The notes under the pieces are model-generated. The model saw only the letters and a list, made by a program, of their open reading frames with translations, was not told the DNA's origin and ran no database searches. Positions 1 to 10,889 of a DNA stretch of 64,000 bases are shown piece by piece. Source of the stretch: Distichodus sexfasciatus (Eukaryota > Chordata > Actinopteri > Characiformes > Distichodontidae); the NCBI GenBank assembly GCA_032718565.1, contig JAVGVS010000025.1, positions 3,867,046 to 3,931,045 of the forward strand, given 5' to 3'. The translations under genes were made by a program, and so were the position numbers. Within the stretch, counting starts at the first letter, position 1. Each line of letters opens with the position of its first letter.

Positions 1-330
1 GGCCAGCGGTGGTTTTTCTCTCTCGATGAGCCACACGGTGTAGCGTCCCTTCTGTCTGGAGTGCAGAAAAACCGTCACGTCCAATCCACAGGGCCGGTGG
101 AGCGAGCGCAGCCATGGACTCAAGACCCACGGCCCTCCCAGAGCCGAGCCGTTCACCATCAAGAAGCGCCCTGAAAAATAAAGAGCAGCAGAGTTCATAT
201 GCAGAGATAGCGCTGAAGCAATTAATTTATGAATTTATGTGGTTTTCATAACAATACGTTTGATGTCGGTTTGGGAAAACACAGCCGAGCGGCGGCGGAG
301 CGCGAATGAGTCTTAACGTAGAAGTAAAAA
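1..330. promoter_or_regulatory. GC-rich, CpG-retaining block; possible regulatory element
   Basis: Non-repetitive sequence with many CpG dinucleotides in an otherwise CpG-poor window, followed by AT-rich homeodomain-like words (AATTAATTTATGAATTTATG near 220-240) and a GC-rich run GCGGCGGCGGAGCGCG at about 290-305. No open frame resembles a known protein. The block is cut by the window edge. It could be a conserved non-coding element or promoter flank; composition alone is the evidence. Confidence 0.25.
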
Positions 331-1469
331 TCACAGCCCCGGAGCATGGGTGCGGAAACGTGAACACACAGACAAAACCCAAAAAGACGAGTGAGGAGAA
401 AATGACAAAACCGGGAATGGGGGAAAAAATCCACAAAACAAATAAAGAAAGAGAGTCGAAAAATCAAAGCTGTGTCTGTGTGCTTTGATTCCCAGTCCCC
501 TCTCTCAACAGGCTTATTCAGCTCCTTCAATCAGGAACTTTTCCAGAGGGCGGGAGAACAGAAAAAGACAAAAAGTGCAGCAAGTTCTTTTGAAATAGGA
601 GAAATGGCATCATCATCTTTGCCGTCGTCGTCGCTGGGAAAGAAAACCCCAGAATGCCCTATTTTCTTCATTTTTGCTTCTTTTACTAACAGGTTCTAGA
701 TAGTTTAACAATTACAGAAAAATCACAAAAAGCAGTGTTTGCTAGATTATATCATGTGTTTTTGCTAAATTTTAATTAAATTAACCAAAAGGAAGTACAG
801 AATTTGTGTGTATTAAATTAATTAACAAATTTTATCTATTTGCAGCAGTTCCTTAACATTTGAATGTTACACCAGAAATTCTCCAATCTCTTAGGTTTGA
901 GACAATGAAAGGAAAACACGAGCGCAAATATTTAGGAACACATACTCATAAATAAATGTCTTTCCTCACAAATTTGTTCTGCTCAGTTAAATGAGGCCCA
1001 TAGTCTCTGCGAGTCTGCTTAAGCAATCTTAATGACTCAAAAAAGCAGATGCTGTAAAAGCCGTGTAACAATTCAAATGCACACTACTGAGAATCTCTTC
1101 CCAGTGACATTGTGGAAGTCCCAATTTGGGATGTTCACACAATGCGGTAAAATGAAAAAGGTAATGAAATGAGTCCAGGGGAATAAAAAATGGCTGAATT
1201 AAAACGCTGTCAGAGCCAAGCCCGGAGAACATTGTGGAGGTGGGGGCAGAGGGTGGGGGGCGGCAATTTGTCTCCGTTCTGTCATTCCATGGCCCCAGTT
1301 GTACCTTTTTCAAACGGATTTTTCCCCACTTTGTTTCATTGTGTCGACTTTGCGGTGGCTCTGCTGTCCACCAGACGTGGAGTCGGGGGTGGAGAGGGGG
1401 GTTTGTGGGCTTCGTAATGCTTTTGGTGCAGAAGCGGTTTAGCTAGAACCCATTACGAGTCTTAGTCCC
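331..1469. other. Unique sequence, no recognisable feature
   Basis: AT-rich intergenic or intronic DNA. A G-rich run (about 1217-1262) and short homopolymers are the only structure I see. Short open frames here have no recognisable domains. Confidence 0.5.
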
Positions 1470-2260
1470 ATTTGCATGATCCACAAAATGCTGCAGACGG
1501 GCTGGCAGGCCCAATGCAAACGCTTTCAGTGAGTTTCTCACAGCGTTTCCTGCGGCCCACGCAATCTTATAGCCTCAAAGCAGCGTTCGAGCTAAGGCCA
1601 AGAGCCCATTAAAGCCTGGCGGGAGAAAAGAAAACCACACACACACACACATACACACACACATCCGCTGTACTCATTTGGAGAGGTGGCAAACTAGCCC
1701 CAGCAAAGCAATTAGCTCCAGAGTCCGAATCCTACCAAGCTAATAAAACTCACACGACAAAAGGAAGGAATTACAGCAATGAAACGCGGCTATAACCGTT
1801 GATTTTCTCCCTTCCCCAATAAGGCAGGCCAGAAATGAGTCTAAAGCACCTAGTTTGCTTTTCACAAAAAAAAGCCGGCACTCTGCATTATAATGAAGGT
1901 AATCACGGCGACTCGCCCGACTCGCCGCTGCTCTGAAATACATCCACGTTTATCATAAGTCAGGGAGTAAATTAGCTTGCATGCTATCACTCCAGACAAC
2001 TGCAGCAAGGCAATTTGCAGGCGTGGTGATAGCTAGCTTACACCCAACATAAACACAAGTGGGGAGAGGGGAAAACGTCTACCTGATCGCTCCCAAACGC
2101 CATTGTGAGTTTAATCAGCGCGATTCACCATGTTCGCTTAACTTCTTCCCTTTTATTACAGACAAAACTAACCAACCAGCTTGATATATGTGGTGTTTGC
2201 AGGTGCAGGCGACACCGAGCGACCAAAATATGAATAAAAAAAATGGTTTAACAGCATTGT
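1470..2260. promoter_or_regulatory. Unique CpG-retaining stretch; possible conserved non-coding element
   Basis: About 1480-1630 and 1690-2220 are free of the repeat families found elsewhere in the window, retain CpGs and contain homeobox/POU-like words (ATGCAAA at 1515, TAATTAGC-like words, ATTTGCAT at 1469). A short CA tract interrupts them. There is no coding signal. A regulatory role is inference. Confidence 0.22.
1634..1664. repeat. (CA)n microsatellite
   Basis: Alternating CA with a single AT interruption, about 30 bp. Confidence 0.85.
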
Positions 2261-2487
2261 CGATGTATTTAAATCACTTTAGTAAAGTTAAGTTGTAAAA
2301 TAGTGGGTGTAAACCTTTGGTGGGGGAGGGGTCATAATTCAGATGGGTGTATCTTGACCCTTCAGGATGTGACCTTGACCAAGATATCATTTTTAAACAG
2401 ATCTTCTCATCTTTCCAATGGTATCAATACCTCAATTTTGAATTTTTGTTATTGTGACTCATTTTGCCACATTAGATCACATACAGA

Positions 2488-2530
2488 AAATCTCAAAAAA
2501 TTAGAATATCATGAATTTTTTTTTCCCCCA
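2488..2530. repeat. Remnant resembling a Tc1-like transposon terminus
   Basis: Contains TCAAAAAATTAGAATATCAT followed by GAA and a T-run. This word is the recurrent terminal sequence of a very common fish Tc1-like family. No matching opposite end or transposase is visible nearby, so only a solo end remains. Confidence 0.5.
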
Positions 2531-2810
2531 AATTTTTGATATGGTCTGTATATGAAATACATCTTGGTCATTTGGGATGTTCGCCCCAAAACCTCTAAAG
2601 CAATGAAACAGATGTGTTCAATACACTTGTGGCACGTGAAAATTTACAGCATTCAGGAGAGTTAATCTGTAAAAAGGACACAGACTTTAGTTTTTGGTCT
2701 CACAGCCCAGTTTTCGTAGTCGTAGTTTGACAGATGTTTCAGGCCCCATACACACGTAGCTGGGTATTTATAATAACTGATATTTTTTAATGCAGTTGCG
2801 CCTATCGTCC

Positions 2811-3554
2811 ATATGGAGAGAATAAAGTGCCAGTATTATTGAATAAATATCACACCTTTCACAAATATATTTCTTGATTCAGCAACAAATGTAACAAGAT
2901 TCGCAAAGATAATTTATGACTTACAAATAAATGGAACACCATTCACAAATGCATTTCTCGAGTAAAAAAAAAAAGTTACACGATGCACAAATGTCAGTGC
3001 AGTTACATTTAAATGTAACAAATGTGTTTTTTCAAAAGGTAGCCTATTATATGTCTCCAAAGTTTAGAGCCAATCACATCAACTGAAGTTCGAGGGTATG
3101 ATTTAATGTTAACAACATTGCGCTACATTCGCGCATTGGGAATATTAGTTAGCTCTGTTAAAGTTTGTGGTGTTTCTTTTGCTCACCAACAGTGGCTCGT
3201 TATGTCGAAGCTGACAGATCTGTAATATTAGGCTCCTTTTTAGGATTCGGCTTCCTCTGACTCACTAAATATTCCCTCCAAGAGACGACTACAATGCGAA
3301 TGTAGTGCAATGTTGTCAACATTAAATCATACACTCGAACTTCAGTTGATGTGATTGGCTGTAAATTTTGGAGACATATGATAGGCTACCTTTTGAAAAA
3401 ACACATCAAGCATCGAGCGCTGTCAGGGAGGTCTCAAAAATCCACAAATAAATGTAGGGGTATTCACAAATATATACGGTGGCTGAATCAAGAAATATAT
3501 TTGTGAATGGTGTGATATTTATTCGATAATATTGACACTAAATTCTCTCCATAT
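2811..3554. mobile_element. Long-armed palindromic (foldback) element inserted in the hAT-like element
   Basis: The outer arms 2811-2885 and about 3482-3554 are reverse complements (ATATGGAGAGAAT ... ATTCTCTCCATAT). A second arm pair, about 3030-3133 and 3296-3400, is also inverted and shares AATCACATCAACTGAAGTTC and GCTACATTCGC-type words. The loop is roughly 3134-3295. The arms differ between about 2890-3030 and 3405-3480. GTCC occurs on both sides (2807-2810 and 3555-3558), and removing the element plus one copy restores the hAT-like sequence TCGTCCACACG. No open frame is present, so it is non-autonomous. Confidence 0.72.
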
Positions 3555-3877
3555 GTCCACACGTAAACTGAGGTTTTAGACACTGAACCGGCTATTTTTG
3601 AAAGCTCCGGCCAAAGTTAAGATTTATGAAAACTTTGGCTTCAGTGACTACGTGTGGATGGGGAGTTTTAGGTTCATAGCGCTATATGTATGCAACGTTT
3701 GTTGACGTTGAAGACTGAAGATGGATACTGTGAGGGCAGCAACTCTCGTCTCCCTTATTCAAGCTATTTGTGCTTGTTTTCACCTGCTAACGTTTAAAAG
3801 TGTCTCGACCTCACTATCTGTCCATATGAAGCACCCTCTACTCGTCATTGTTTAGGAAGCAACCGGATGCAAGAGTC

Positions 3878-4011
3878 ATTCTGATTGGCTGTCCACTGCT
3901 CCTTCACGGATGGGTCAAATGCAGAGTTCACATTTGGCTGTGGTGCACAAGTGTGCTGTGGTGTGTTCACAATGATGTAACTCGTTCTTTTTTTCCGGAT
4001 TCTGATTGGCT
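3878..4011 (+). mobile_element. 5'-truncated SINE-B tail with 13-bp target-site duplication
   Basis: The perfect 13-bp direct repeat ATTCTGATTGGCT (3878-3890 and 3999-4011) flanks sequence matching the 3' half of the SINE-B family (CCACTGCTCCTTCACGGATG, then a gap, then GTGTTCACAATGA). The tRNA-like head is missing, as expected for 5'-truncated reverse transcription at the target. Confidence 0.7.
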
Positions 4012-4548
4012 AACATGGTTCTACGCAGCACTTGACGGCGTATTTATCCAGATTCGTGTGTACAGAGATATTTCTGAAAACGACCTTATGTGAACAAAGT
4101 TATCTTCGTAAACAGAAGAGAAAAAATATCATTTTTTTATAAATACCCAGCTACATGTGTACGGGGCGTCAAATTCATGAAAGGAATCAGGACACAATGT
4201 GCTAGTGTAAACTCCTTCCTTGTGTAATCTCCACACAAAACAAATTGTAAGCAAAGTATGCAGAAACCAGTTGGGAAATGTAAACTGACCCGCCTTCGGA
4301 TTGTTTAAAAGTTGTGTAGTGTAATCTCAGCCTCAGGGAAACCTAACTTGTGTACTTACAGCTTTGCCAGTGGCACCAGTCATTGCTTACTGTGCAATAT
4401 AAACACAAAATAAATCTATGCAGACACAATGAAAAAATGGCTACTTTTTTACTGTAATAAATGCACTAGAACTACAGAGGGAAGTTTGGGCCAAACTTGG
4501 TCTTATGATTAATTTGTGTTAAAAATATTCCTAGACCTACTTACTGTA

Positions 4549-4810
4549 GTAGTGGGGCAGTTGATAGCGTAATGGGTAGGGTGTTGGCCCCGTGATCAGA
4601 AGGTCACCGGTTCAAATCCCGGACAGGTAACGGTACCACTGAGGTACTCCTGAGCAAGGTACTGTCCCCAAGCACTGCTCCCTGGGCACTGATCATGTCA
4701 GCTGCCCACTGCTCCTTCATGGATGAGTCAAATGCAGAGGTCACATTTGGTTGTGGTGCACTGTGTGCTGTGGTGTTCACACTGACAAATAATCACTCAC
4801 TTTCACTCAC
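4549..4810 (+). mobile_element. SINE-B, near full-length tRNA-derived SINE
   Basis: The head contains TAGCGTAATGGG, which fits the pol III A box, and GGTTCAAATCC at about 4610, which fits the B box exactly. The body has CCACTGAGGTACTC, GAGCAAGGTACTGTCCCCAA, a G-less CACTGTGTGCTGTGG region and the tail AATAATCACTCACTTTCAC. This is the best copy of the family in the window and serves as the reference for the partial copies. The name SINE-B is local to this annotation. Confidence 0.85.
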
Positions 4811-4907
4811 TATACAAACAAAAAAACTAAGGCTGAGTGGTAAGATAGATTGTACACTGTGACAGAATGAATATAAAGTTATGACGCAAGTTATTTTCCT
4901 CTTATCA

Positions 4908-5229
4908 CCCTTACGAGAACAAAACGTTTGTGGCAAACTTGTGGTTAATTTGTGGCAAACAGTGGAGTTTGCCAGAATATGTTGCCACAAGTTTGTCACT
5001 GGCAAATGTATTTGGCAAAAAACAATTTGCCAGTAGTAAACAAACTTGCAGTGAACTTTTGGTGACAAATTTGCCAGGTGCATAAGTTTTCCACAAAGTT
5101 TGCTAGAAGTCCACAGGAAGTTTGCCATAAACCTAATATGCATGTGAAAATATGACCTTTCTGCAAATTTACCACATTTCCAAAGGTTGACGGCAACTGC
5201 TTGCAAGAAGCCTAAAGGTTTTGTAAGTG
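4908..5229 (-). mobile_element. MITE-C copy 1 (non-autonomous element rich in TTTGCCA/TGGCAAA)
   Basis: It begins CCCTTACGAGAAC and ends AGGTTTTGTAAG, a decayed form of the terminal inverted repeat CCCTTACAAAAA seen better in copies 3 and 5. The interior carries at least eight GGCAAA or TTTGCC words. Open frames crossing it on the minus strand recur in other copies only because the DNA is shared. Superfamily unassigned. Confidence 0.7.
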
Positions 5230-5470
5230 CACTCAATGCTAACAGCTAGCATAACTCTGCAATATCCATAGGCATTGTAACAAAAAACATACCATTTGTT
5301 ACTGATTCAAACCATCAAAGATGACATGAGGATGAATTACTTGGGCAGGGATTTGTCAGATGGCGTTACACTGAGTATATTTCACCAAATAATCCAGTCA
5401 CATGCTCAGCCTGCATGGAGAGCTACCAGTTAACATATCCAGGTGTTACTTAATGAGTACTTCCTGAGAG

Positions 5471-5489
5471 GCATGCTGGGTATTGTAGT
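5471..5489 (-). promoter_or_regulatory. ZNF143-like motif
   Basis: The reverse complement reads ACTACAATACCCAGCATGC, one base different from the established ZNF143/Staf-associated core ACTACAATTCCCAGCATGC. It lies in non-repetitive sequence beside a SINE-A fragment. Occupancy cannot be judged from sequence. Confidence 0.45.
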
Positions 5490-5553
5490 CTCTGAATATG
5501 GATTATCGGAAATACGGAAATAACACAAAAATGTTTTAAGAAAAATCTTTATT

Positions 5554-5640
5554 TTCGATTCCCGGGTCGGCTGTGGGGTCTTTCTGTAAGGAGTTTGTGC
5601 GCTCTCCCCATGTTTGTGTGGGAGCACGTTTTATCTAACT
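5554..5640 (+). mobile_element. SINE-A internal fragment
   Basis: Carries a degraded GATTCCCGGGTC head end and GCGCTCTCCCCATGTTTGTG, matching the middle of SINE-A. Both ends are lost. Confidence 0.6.
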
Positions 5641-6686
5641 GCAGATTACACTAATTTATCATTTGATGAAACTCAGCAAATCTGCTTTATAGGACATGCA
5701 CAGTAACTGAACCACTTCAAAATCTTTTGACAATGTGTGTTTCCATTGTTATCCTCCTTTCCTTTTGCATGAGAGATTTAGGGTGGATGGGTGGGTGGAG
5801 AGAGCTAAAGCCAGAGGCATGACTAAAATATTTTGCCCCAAATCTCCCACCGTCTTCTGCTGTAACTCAAACATCTGCAGCATTTGCTGTATTTACCACT
5901 GAAAGCATGAAGAAATGCATGGATTTGGAGAGATGTTGGAGCATTGTTTTACTGAATGTCAAAGGAGAATAAATTGCTCATGCCAGACTAACGAACAAAA
6001 CTCGTAACTGACCTGTTATCAAGTAGGTCCTTTGTTGCTCATGTAATTTGTTCAATGATAAATTAAATTTAAAATGCAGCATGTGAACAATAATTTATCT
6101 GCCATTCACCCTTCAGGTTCTAAAGCCAATATATTATATATTATGGAAAATGTAAAAATGTAATATATCGTGCCCTGTCTTATACTGTGAAAATATTTAT
6201 GCCACCCAAGCAACCACTCTTAGCATCTAGATAAATTAGCCTCTGCAGTGAATATCTTTTGAAGTTATTACGTGATAAATATTTGCCTAGGCTCTAAGGT
6301 ATATTACTTTTTCTGAAAGCTTCCTGGTATCATGAACTTTCATAATAAAATGCAAACAGTCTCTGTGTGATCACAATACTCCATTGGCTTCAACAAATAA
6401 TTACTGTGTTAATTTCATTTTGATAAAAAAAACTTTGAAAGATATGTGATGGCCAAACGGGGACTTTTACTGTCTGGACCATCTGCTGAAATCTAGGCAT
6501 GATGGAGGAGAAGTCAGTCTAGTTGGTCTCTATCATAAGTAACAGTGTCCCATATCTGTCTAATGCTCATACACTGTCTTTTTCAGTGATGACAAACGGA
6601 ATGAATGAATGATTTTATTAGACACCCAAAGCACTTGGAGCCATTTCTACCAGCACAAACTGTGGGAAGTAAAAAAAAAAAATCTG
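5641..6686. other. Unique AT-rich sequence, no recognisable feature
   Basis: No repeat family, coding signal or structured RNA recognised. Low CpG. Confidence 0.5.
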
Positions 6687-6689
6687 TGC

Positions 6690-6976
6690 CAGGTTTGCGG
6701 CAAACTTGTGGTTAATTTGTGACAAACAGTGGAGTTTGCCAGAATATGTTGCCACAAGTTTGCGATTGTCAGCCACTAGTAATGGCAGTAATGGCAAACT
6801 TGTAGTGAACCTTTGGTGACAGATTTGCCAGGTGATCCACAAAATTTGCTAGAAATCCACCACAAGTTTGCCACAAACCTAATATGCATGTGAAATATGA
6901 CCTTGCTGCAGATTTGCGGCAACATTGCCAAAGGTTAACGGCAACTGTTTGCCAGAAGCTAAAATGTTTGTAAGGG
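6690..6976 (-). mobile_element. MITE-C copy 2
   Basis: Same order of words as copy 1: GTGGTTAATTTGTGACAAAC, GAGTTTGCCAGAATATGTTG, then AATATGCATGTGAAATATGA, ending TTTGTAAGGG at 6976. The left terminus is replaced by an A-run. Confidence 0.7.
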
Positions 6977-7169
6977 TCATTTTTGTACTTAAGTATAATT
7001 CTCAGGTATCTGTACCAACATTCTACTTTTACTTGTCTTGACTAGATTTTTAAGACAAGTTTAGGGTAATGCATTTGAGTGGAATGTTGACAATGTTGTC
7101 AATATTAACATCAGGACCGACCTCATTTTATACCTGAATATATGCTGTAAGAAGACAAAGACAATACCA

Positions 7170-7745
7170 TCTCCCATGGTGTGCTGGCAGTACCTATTTT
7201 TAATACAAATCCAATGAGCTTCAGCATTCAGTGTGCTAAGCGCCTTCAGCGAAAAAAGACATCGGTGGAGACAGGTTTAGAACAGTGCTGGGCTTGTCAA
7301 TGTCACTTCTCCCTCGCTAGCCAATCAAATTCGAGGAAGGGGCAGGAAATACACAGTCAAGAACTCACTGTAGAAGCTGATTTCGGCTTTATTTACGCAG
7401 TTTGAATAAGGCAAGAAACTAAAATGTGATCAAACCCCTAATCGGTGCTACTCTCCCAGCTGTTTTCTTGCACAGTTTATCTCATGCATCCAATCTCTAC
7501 GTCTCGAAGACATGTGAGTATCTAGTTCAAACGCTGCTGCTAATGCTAAGATGCAATTTCTCTCCATTGTAAAGATAATCTCTTTTATGTCGACTAAACT
7601 ACTGATCTCAAAGTAACACGTTACAATGTTTACACAAGCACTGAGAGAAACGCAGACAAAGCGGCTAGAAGTGAGGTGTTGACCGCTCTCAGCCCTAAAA
7701 CTCACAAGAAGGGACATAAGCGACATAAGTGACTTCCATTGACTA
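7170..7745 (+). repeat. Interspersed repeat family D, longest copy
   Basis: Shares blocks with 53366-53530 (CCTATTTTTAATACAAATC, GAGTATCTAGTTCAAA, CTCCATTGTAAAGAT) and with 36336-36700 (GTGCTAAGCG plus the downstream GAAAAAAGAC). The other two copies begin GGGCCTGTGTCCACCAAAC, which is degraded here. Likely a non-autonomous DNA transposon. Superfamily unknown and both ends uncertain. Confidence 0.6.
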
Positions 7746-8109
7746 ATTTCAGGAACATTTTACCTTAGAGCAACTTTTAAGTTGTGTGCTCTAAAAAGGA
7801 TTATTCTGCTGTGAAGAGCTGTCCTTAGTGCACTGCCAGATTTGGCCAGATTTGAAAGGAAAATGGTCAGTAATTTTAGAGTTTTAATTAAAACTCAGAT
7901 CGAAAGTGAATTTCAACTAGTGCAAATGATAGAACATCTTGTGTTTTGCTTGTCTTTTCCAAGCAACGCCTAAGTACACACAGTATTGTGCTGTTCTGTT
8001 TCCACACTGAGATTCCAAAATGCAAAAAGAGAGTATGTCAGAAACACTCTATATAATAAGCTCACACACTCACCGCTTCAAATATAAAGCCAAACATAAG
8101 ACTGACTCA

Positions 8110-8600
8110 TGTCTATTGGGATCCAATGGCAAGGCATTTAAGAAATGAACCGTGCTTCATAAGTAGAGTCTCCATGTGGCCGTGCTCATTACTCTGATCA
8201 CACGGCTCTGTTTCATCTCGGCTCAGCCACGTCCTCAGCACCTGTGTGATTGATACTTATTTTCTGCCTTTTTTCCAATTCGCTTGCCCAGCACTGACAC
8301 TTTGATCTGTGTGGCACTCTGTGATGCCCGAAACAAAAGGCCGTGTCACAGAGAACAAAGCACAATGGCACAAAACAAGTGCCAAAAGAAGACACAAGCT
8401 GGCTCCAGAGCCGAGATAAAAAGTCATGTAGTATCAATCCAGACAACTGAGGGAATGCCTATGGGAGAGAGACTTCAAGGCCCTTCTCTCACTCTTGTTC
8501 TCTGATACAGTGCTAACATTAAGGCACTGAGTCTTCTTGCTCTAGCGTCCTTGGGAGTATTGCGAGAGTGAACCAGCTGCTCACTGATAGCATGTTAATG
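8110..8600. promoter_or_regulatory. Possible conserved non-coding element with paired SOX-like sites
   Basis: Unique sequence, CpG-retaining around 8180-8340. It contains GAACAAAG (8353-8360) directly followed by ACAATGG (8362-8368), which resembles closely spaced SOX half-sites. Flanks are repeat-free. No coding potential seen. Function is inference. Confidence 0.28.
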
Positions 8601-9208
8601 ATTTTCTATTTGCTTTTCTTCTGATAGTAGCAACGTTGAGTAGATCGCATTTGCTCGCTCAAGATGAAGGTTGTCTCCCATTCATCAGGCAGCATAAAGA
8701 TGCACTCAGCTGCACCAGCAAGACTGAACAGGAAAAATTCCTCAGTGATTTTACTGTTTTCACTAAATATGACGAGTCCATAAATATAATAATTTTGAGA
8801 TGTCCCAGGTATTTGTATTATTAACCATTAGGAGTTATTGACCTTGAACTTTAAGAAGGTGGAGGCACTGGAGTGAAAAACTACACATGAAGGAAGCTAA
8901 TACTGCAAATATTATTATAGAAGCAATGGCTGCATATACAAAATGCATTAAAATGCATCTACAGAGTCTACGTCAGGTCTATATTCACATACAGTTAAAT
9001 ATTTGTATATTTTTGCAATTCATTGCATTTTAAGTGATGCTTTGGAACAGAGAAAAACACCTAAACATGGTTGGAATCTGCAAAAATCAAAAATCACATA
9101 CAAAACATTTTTCCTAATAATTTTCATCCTACTTGACACATTTCAACAAAAATAGCCAATTAGCTAAATAGTTAATAGCTATGTAAACATGGATGAAATA
9201 TTGTATTT
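8601..9208. other. Unique AT-rich sequence, no recognisable feature
   Basis: No feature seen beyond short A/T runs. Confidence 0.5.
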
Positions 9209-9523
9209 ATTCATTAATTCATTATTCAAACCATTCAATCCCAACCGGGTTGCGGGGAACCCCCTCAAGGAATCCACGGGCACAAGGCAGGAAATAACCC
9301 TGGGCAGGCGCCAACACACCGCAGGGCACACACCCCCACACGATCACACTCACGCTCACGCCCCTCGGGACCAATTTGGAGTTGCCAATTAACCTATATT
9401 GCTTTAAGACTGAAGGAGGAAAGCAGAGTACCTGGAGGAAATCCACACGAACACGGGGACAGCATGCAAACTCCACACAGAAATGCCCCAGGACCCTCTC
9501 ACCACTGCGCCACCATGCCACCT
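9209..9523 (-). mobile_element. SINE-A copy, near full length
   Basis: The reverse complement runs from the tRNA-like head GGCATGGTGGCGCAGTGGTG, through CATGCTGTCCCCGTGTTCGT and CTTCAGTCTTAAAGC, to the tail GGGATTGAATGGTTTGAATA. Same layout as the complete copy at 51871-52209. Confidence 0.8.
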
Positions 9524-9869
9524 CTTTGTAACTATATCCAGCCAAAATTGTTTTAAATACAATGTTAGTAGAAAATTCTACTATGATCCTTCCCATCATT
9601 CCTAACACAATGGTATATTTTGTTTGATGATTATGCATTGCCATTCTGGGTCTAAAATTCGCCTGGAGTTGCAAGATGCCATGTTGATGTCATTTGGAGC
9701 TTCTTCGGAGCCACTTTATTCTTTAAGATTAAAAGATCATAAGACATTTTTGAGAAATACTGTCACCAAGATGTTCTAATTCAATGAGAAAGACTCCTAA
9801 CAGTAGGCTCGAATATAAATATAGACGTCCTTAAATAATTAATCATCCTAAGCATTCTCTATCAAAGCG
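9524..9869. other. Unique AT-rich sequence, no recognisable feature
   Basis: Nothing recognised. Confidence 0.5.
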
Positions 9870-10390
9870 GTAAACAGCAGCGCGGCTCTCGTGTCAGATA
9901 CCAATCCACTTTTTATGACCGAGAATTAATACTAATTCCCAGTGCATTCTGCATGCAAAATCACGCCAGGCTAATTAAGAAATAAAACACTGTGCTCTTA
10001 TTGCTCAGGAAACAGATCACATGAAATGAAAGACATCACAAGTCTGGGGCATATTAAACCCAAGCTTCAATAATGGCGTATTTAAAAGCTATGTAGATAA
10101 AGCCATTCTCCATACTAACGTATAGATCGGGTTAACGGTGCTATCATTCTTCGTTGGCTAAGTGAGTATTGCTCTTTTGACGTATAAAGTCCCTATTTAC
10201 TCAAGTGCTCATTGACTTTCTCAGGAGGTCAACAGTAAACATCTTGAAGGCGATTGACAAGCGGATATATGGCCGTCATATCCCTCCCGAGAAAGACAGG
10301 CTGTGGGATTCAGAACGCTGACGCCTTTAGCAACATTCCGCTCGTGGGACTGTATTAAAACCCTGATGGTACAGATCCACTGTATAGTAA
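9870..10390. promoter_or_regulatory. Strong candidate conserved non-coding element
   Basis: About 500 bp without any repeat family. It has CpGs, stacked homeodomain words (TTAATACTAATTCC, GCTAATTAAG), a TGCATGCAAAAT octamer-like site at about 9950 and palindrome-like GACGTATAAAGTCC. All frames are interrupted by stops, so it is not an exon. The texture resembles ultraconserved developmental enhancers; conservation was not tested. Confidence 0.38.
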
Positions 10391-10479
10391 AGACACATTT
10401 TCATAAAAATATTGTATATTAGAAGCAGAGCACTTCAGTCACAGAACACCACGGGAGGCGGTGGAACATTGGGGGAACT

Positions 10480-10870
10480 GTCTTGGCCAAGTTTATTTCT
10501 AAAGCACATTTCACACAGCAACAGTTGAACAATGTGCTCTACAATCAAATCAGTACAAACAAAGACAAAAGACAACCCCTACAGAATTTTATGTATAGGA
10601 GTGTAATGTAATGTTTCCCCATTCAGTTTGTCAATTTCTATTCTCATTTTTTATTTGCACAGTCCTAGGAATATATCAAAGTACGTTTCACTACCAATTT
10701 ATGTGACAATTTTATTTGAATACTTGAATATTTGAATTCCATGAGCTTAGGGAGTCATGTTGGGGCGAAGACATTTAGTGATTTATATGCAAACATTAGA
10801 ATCTTAAAATCACAATTAAGAAAATATAGCAGGCAGCGATGAGAAGTCAGATTAGGAGTATTGTGGTCAC
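10480..10870. repeat. Old retroelement-like repeat
   Basis: AAGTTTATTTCTAAAGCACA followed by CAACAGTTGAACAATGTGCT is a recurrent fish interspersed sequence, probably a LINE or SINE 3' region. The downstream part (10750-10870) has the matching late segment with GGAGTATTGTGGTCACC. Identification is from recollection of the style of these repeats. Confidence 0.45.
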
Positions 10871-10889
10871 CCTAATATTGTCTACATTC

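Larger units (their letters stand above)
2740..4170. mobile_element. hAT-like non-autonomous DNA transposon, heavily nested
   Basis: The left end (2740-2786, beginning CAGGCCCCATACACACGTAG) is repeated inverted at the right end (about 4124-4170, ending TGTGTACGGGGCG). Both share the core TAGCTGGGTATTTATAA. Terminal CAGG and the CCCC-ACACG pattern are typical of fish hAT elements, and so is the internal CCACACGTAAAC block at 3556-3567. A clear 8-bp target duplication is not visible (left ACAGATGTTT, right AAATTCATG). No transposase frame is present. Two later insertions lie inside it (2811-3554 and about 3891-3998). Confidence 0.7.

Noticed and set aside
4549..4640. A tRNA gene at the SINE-B or SINE-A heads
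   Set aside because: Pol III A and B boxes are present, but the cloverleaf is degenerate and every case continues into the SINE body.
4793..5236. 147-codon minus-strand frame that resembles frames at 6618-6842 and 24895-25380
   Set aside because: The shared peptides (for example GKLHCLPQINHKF) follow from the shared MITE-C DNA. Copies are truncated at different points and carry no recognisable domain.
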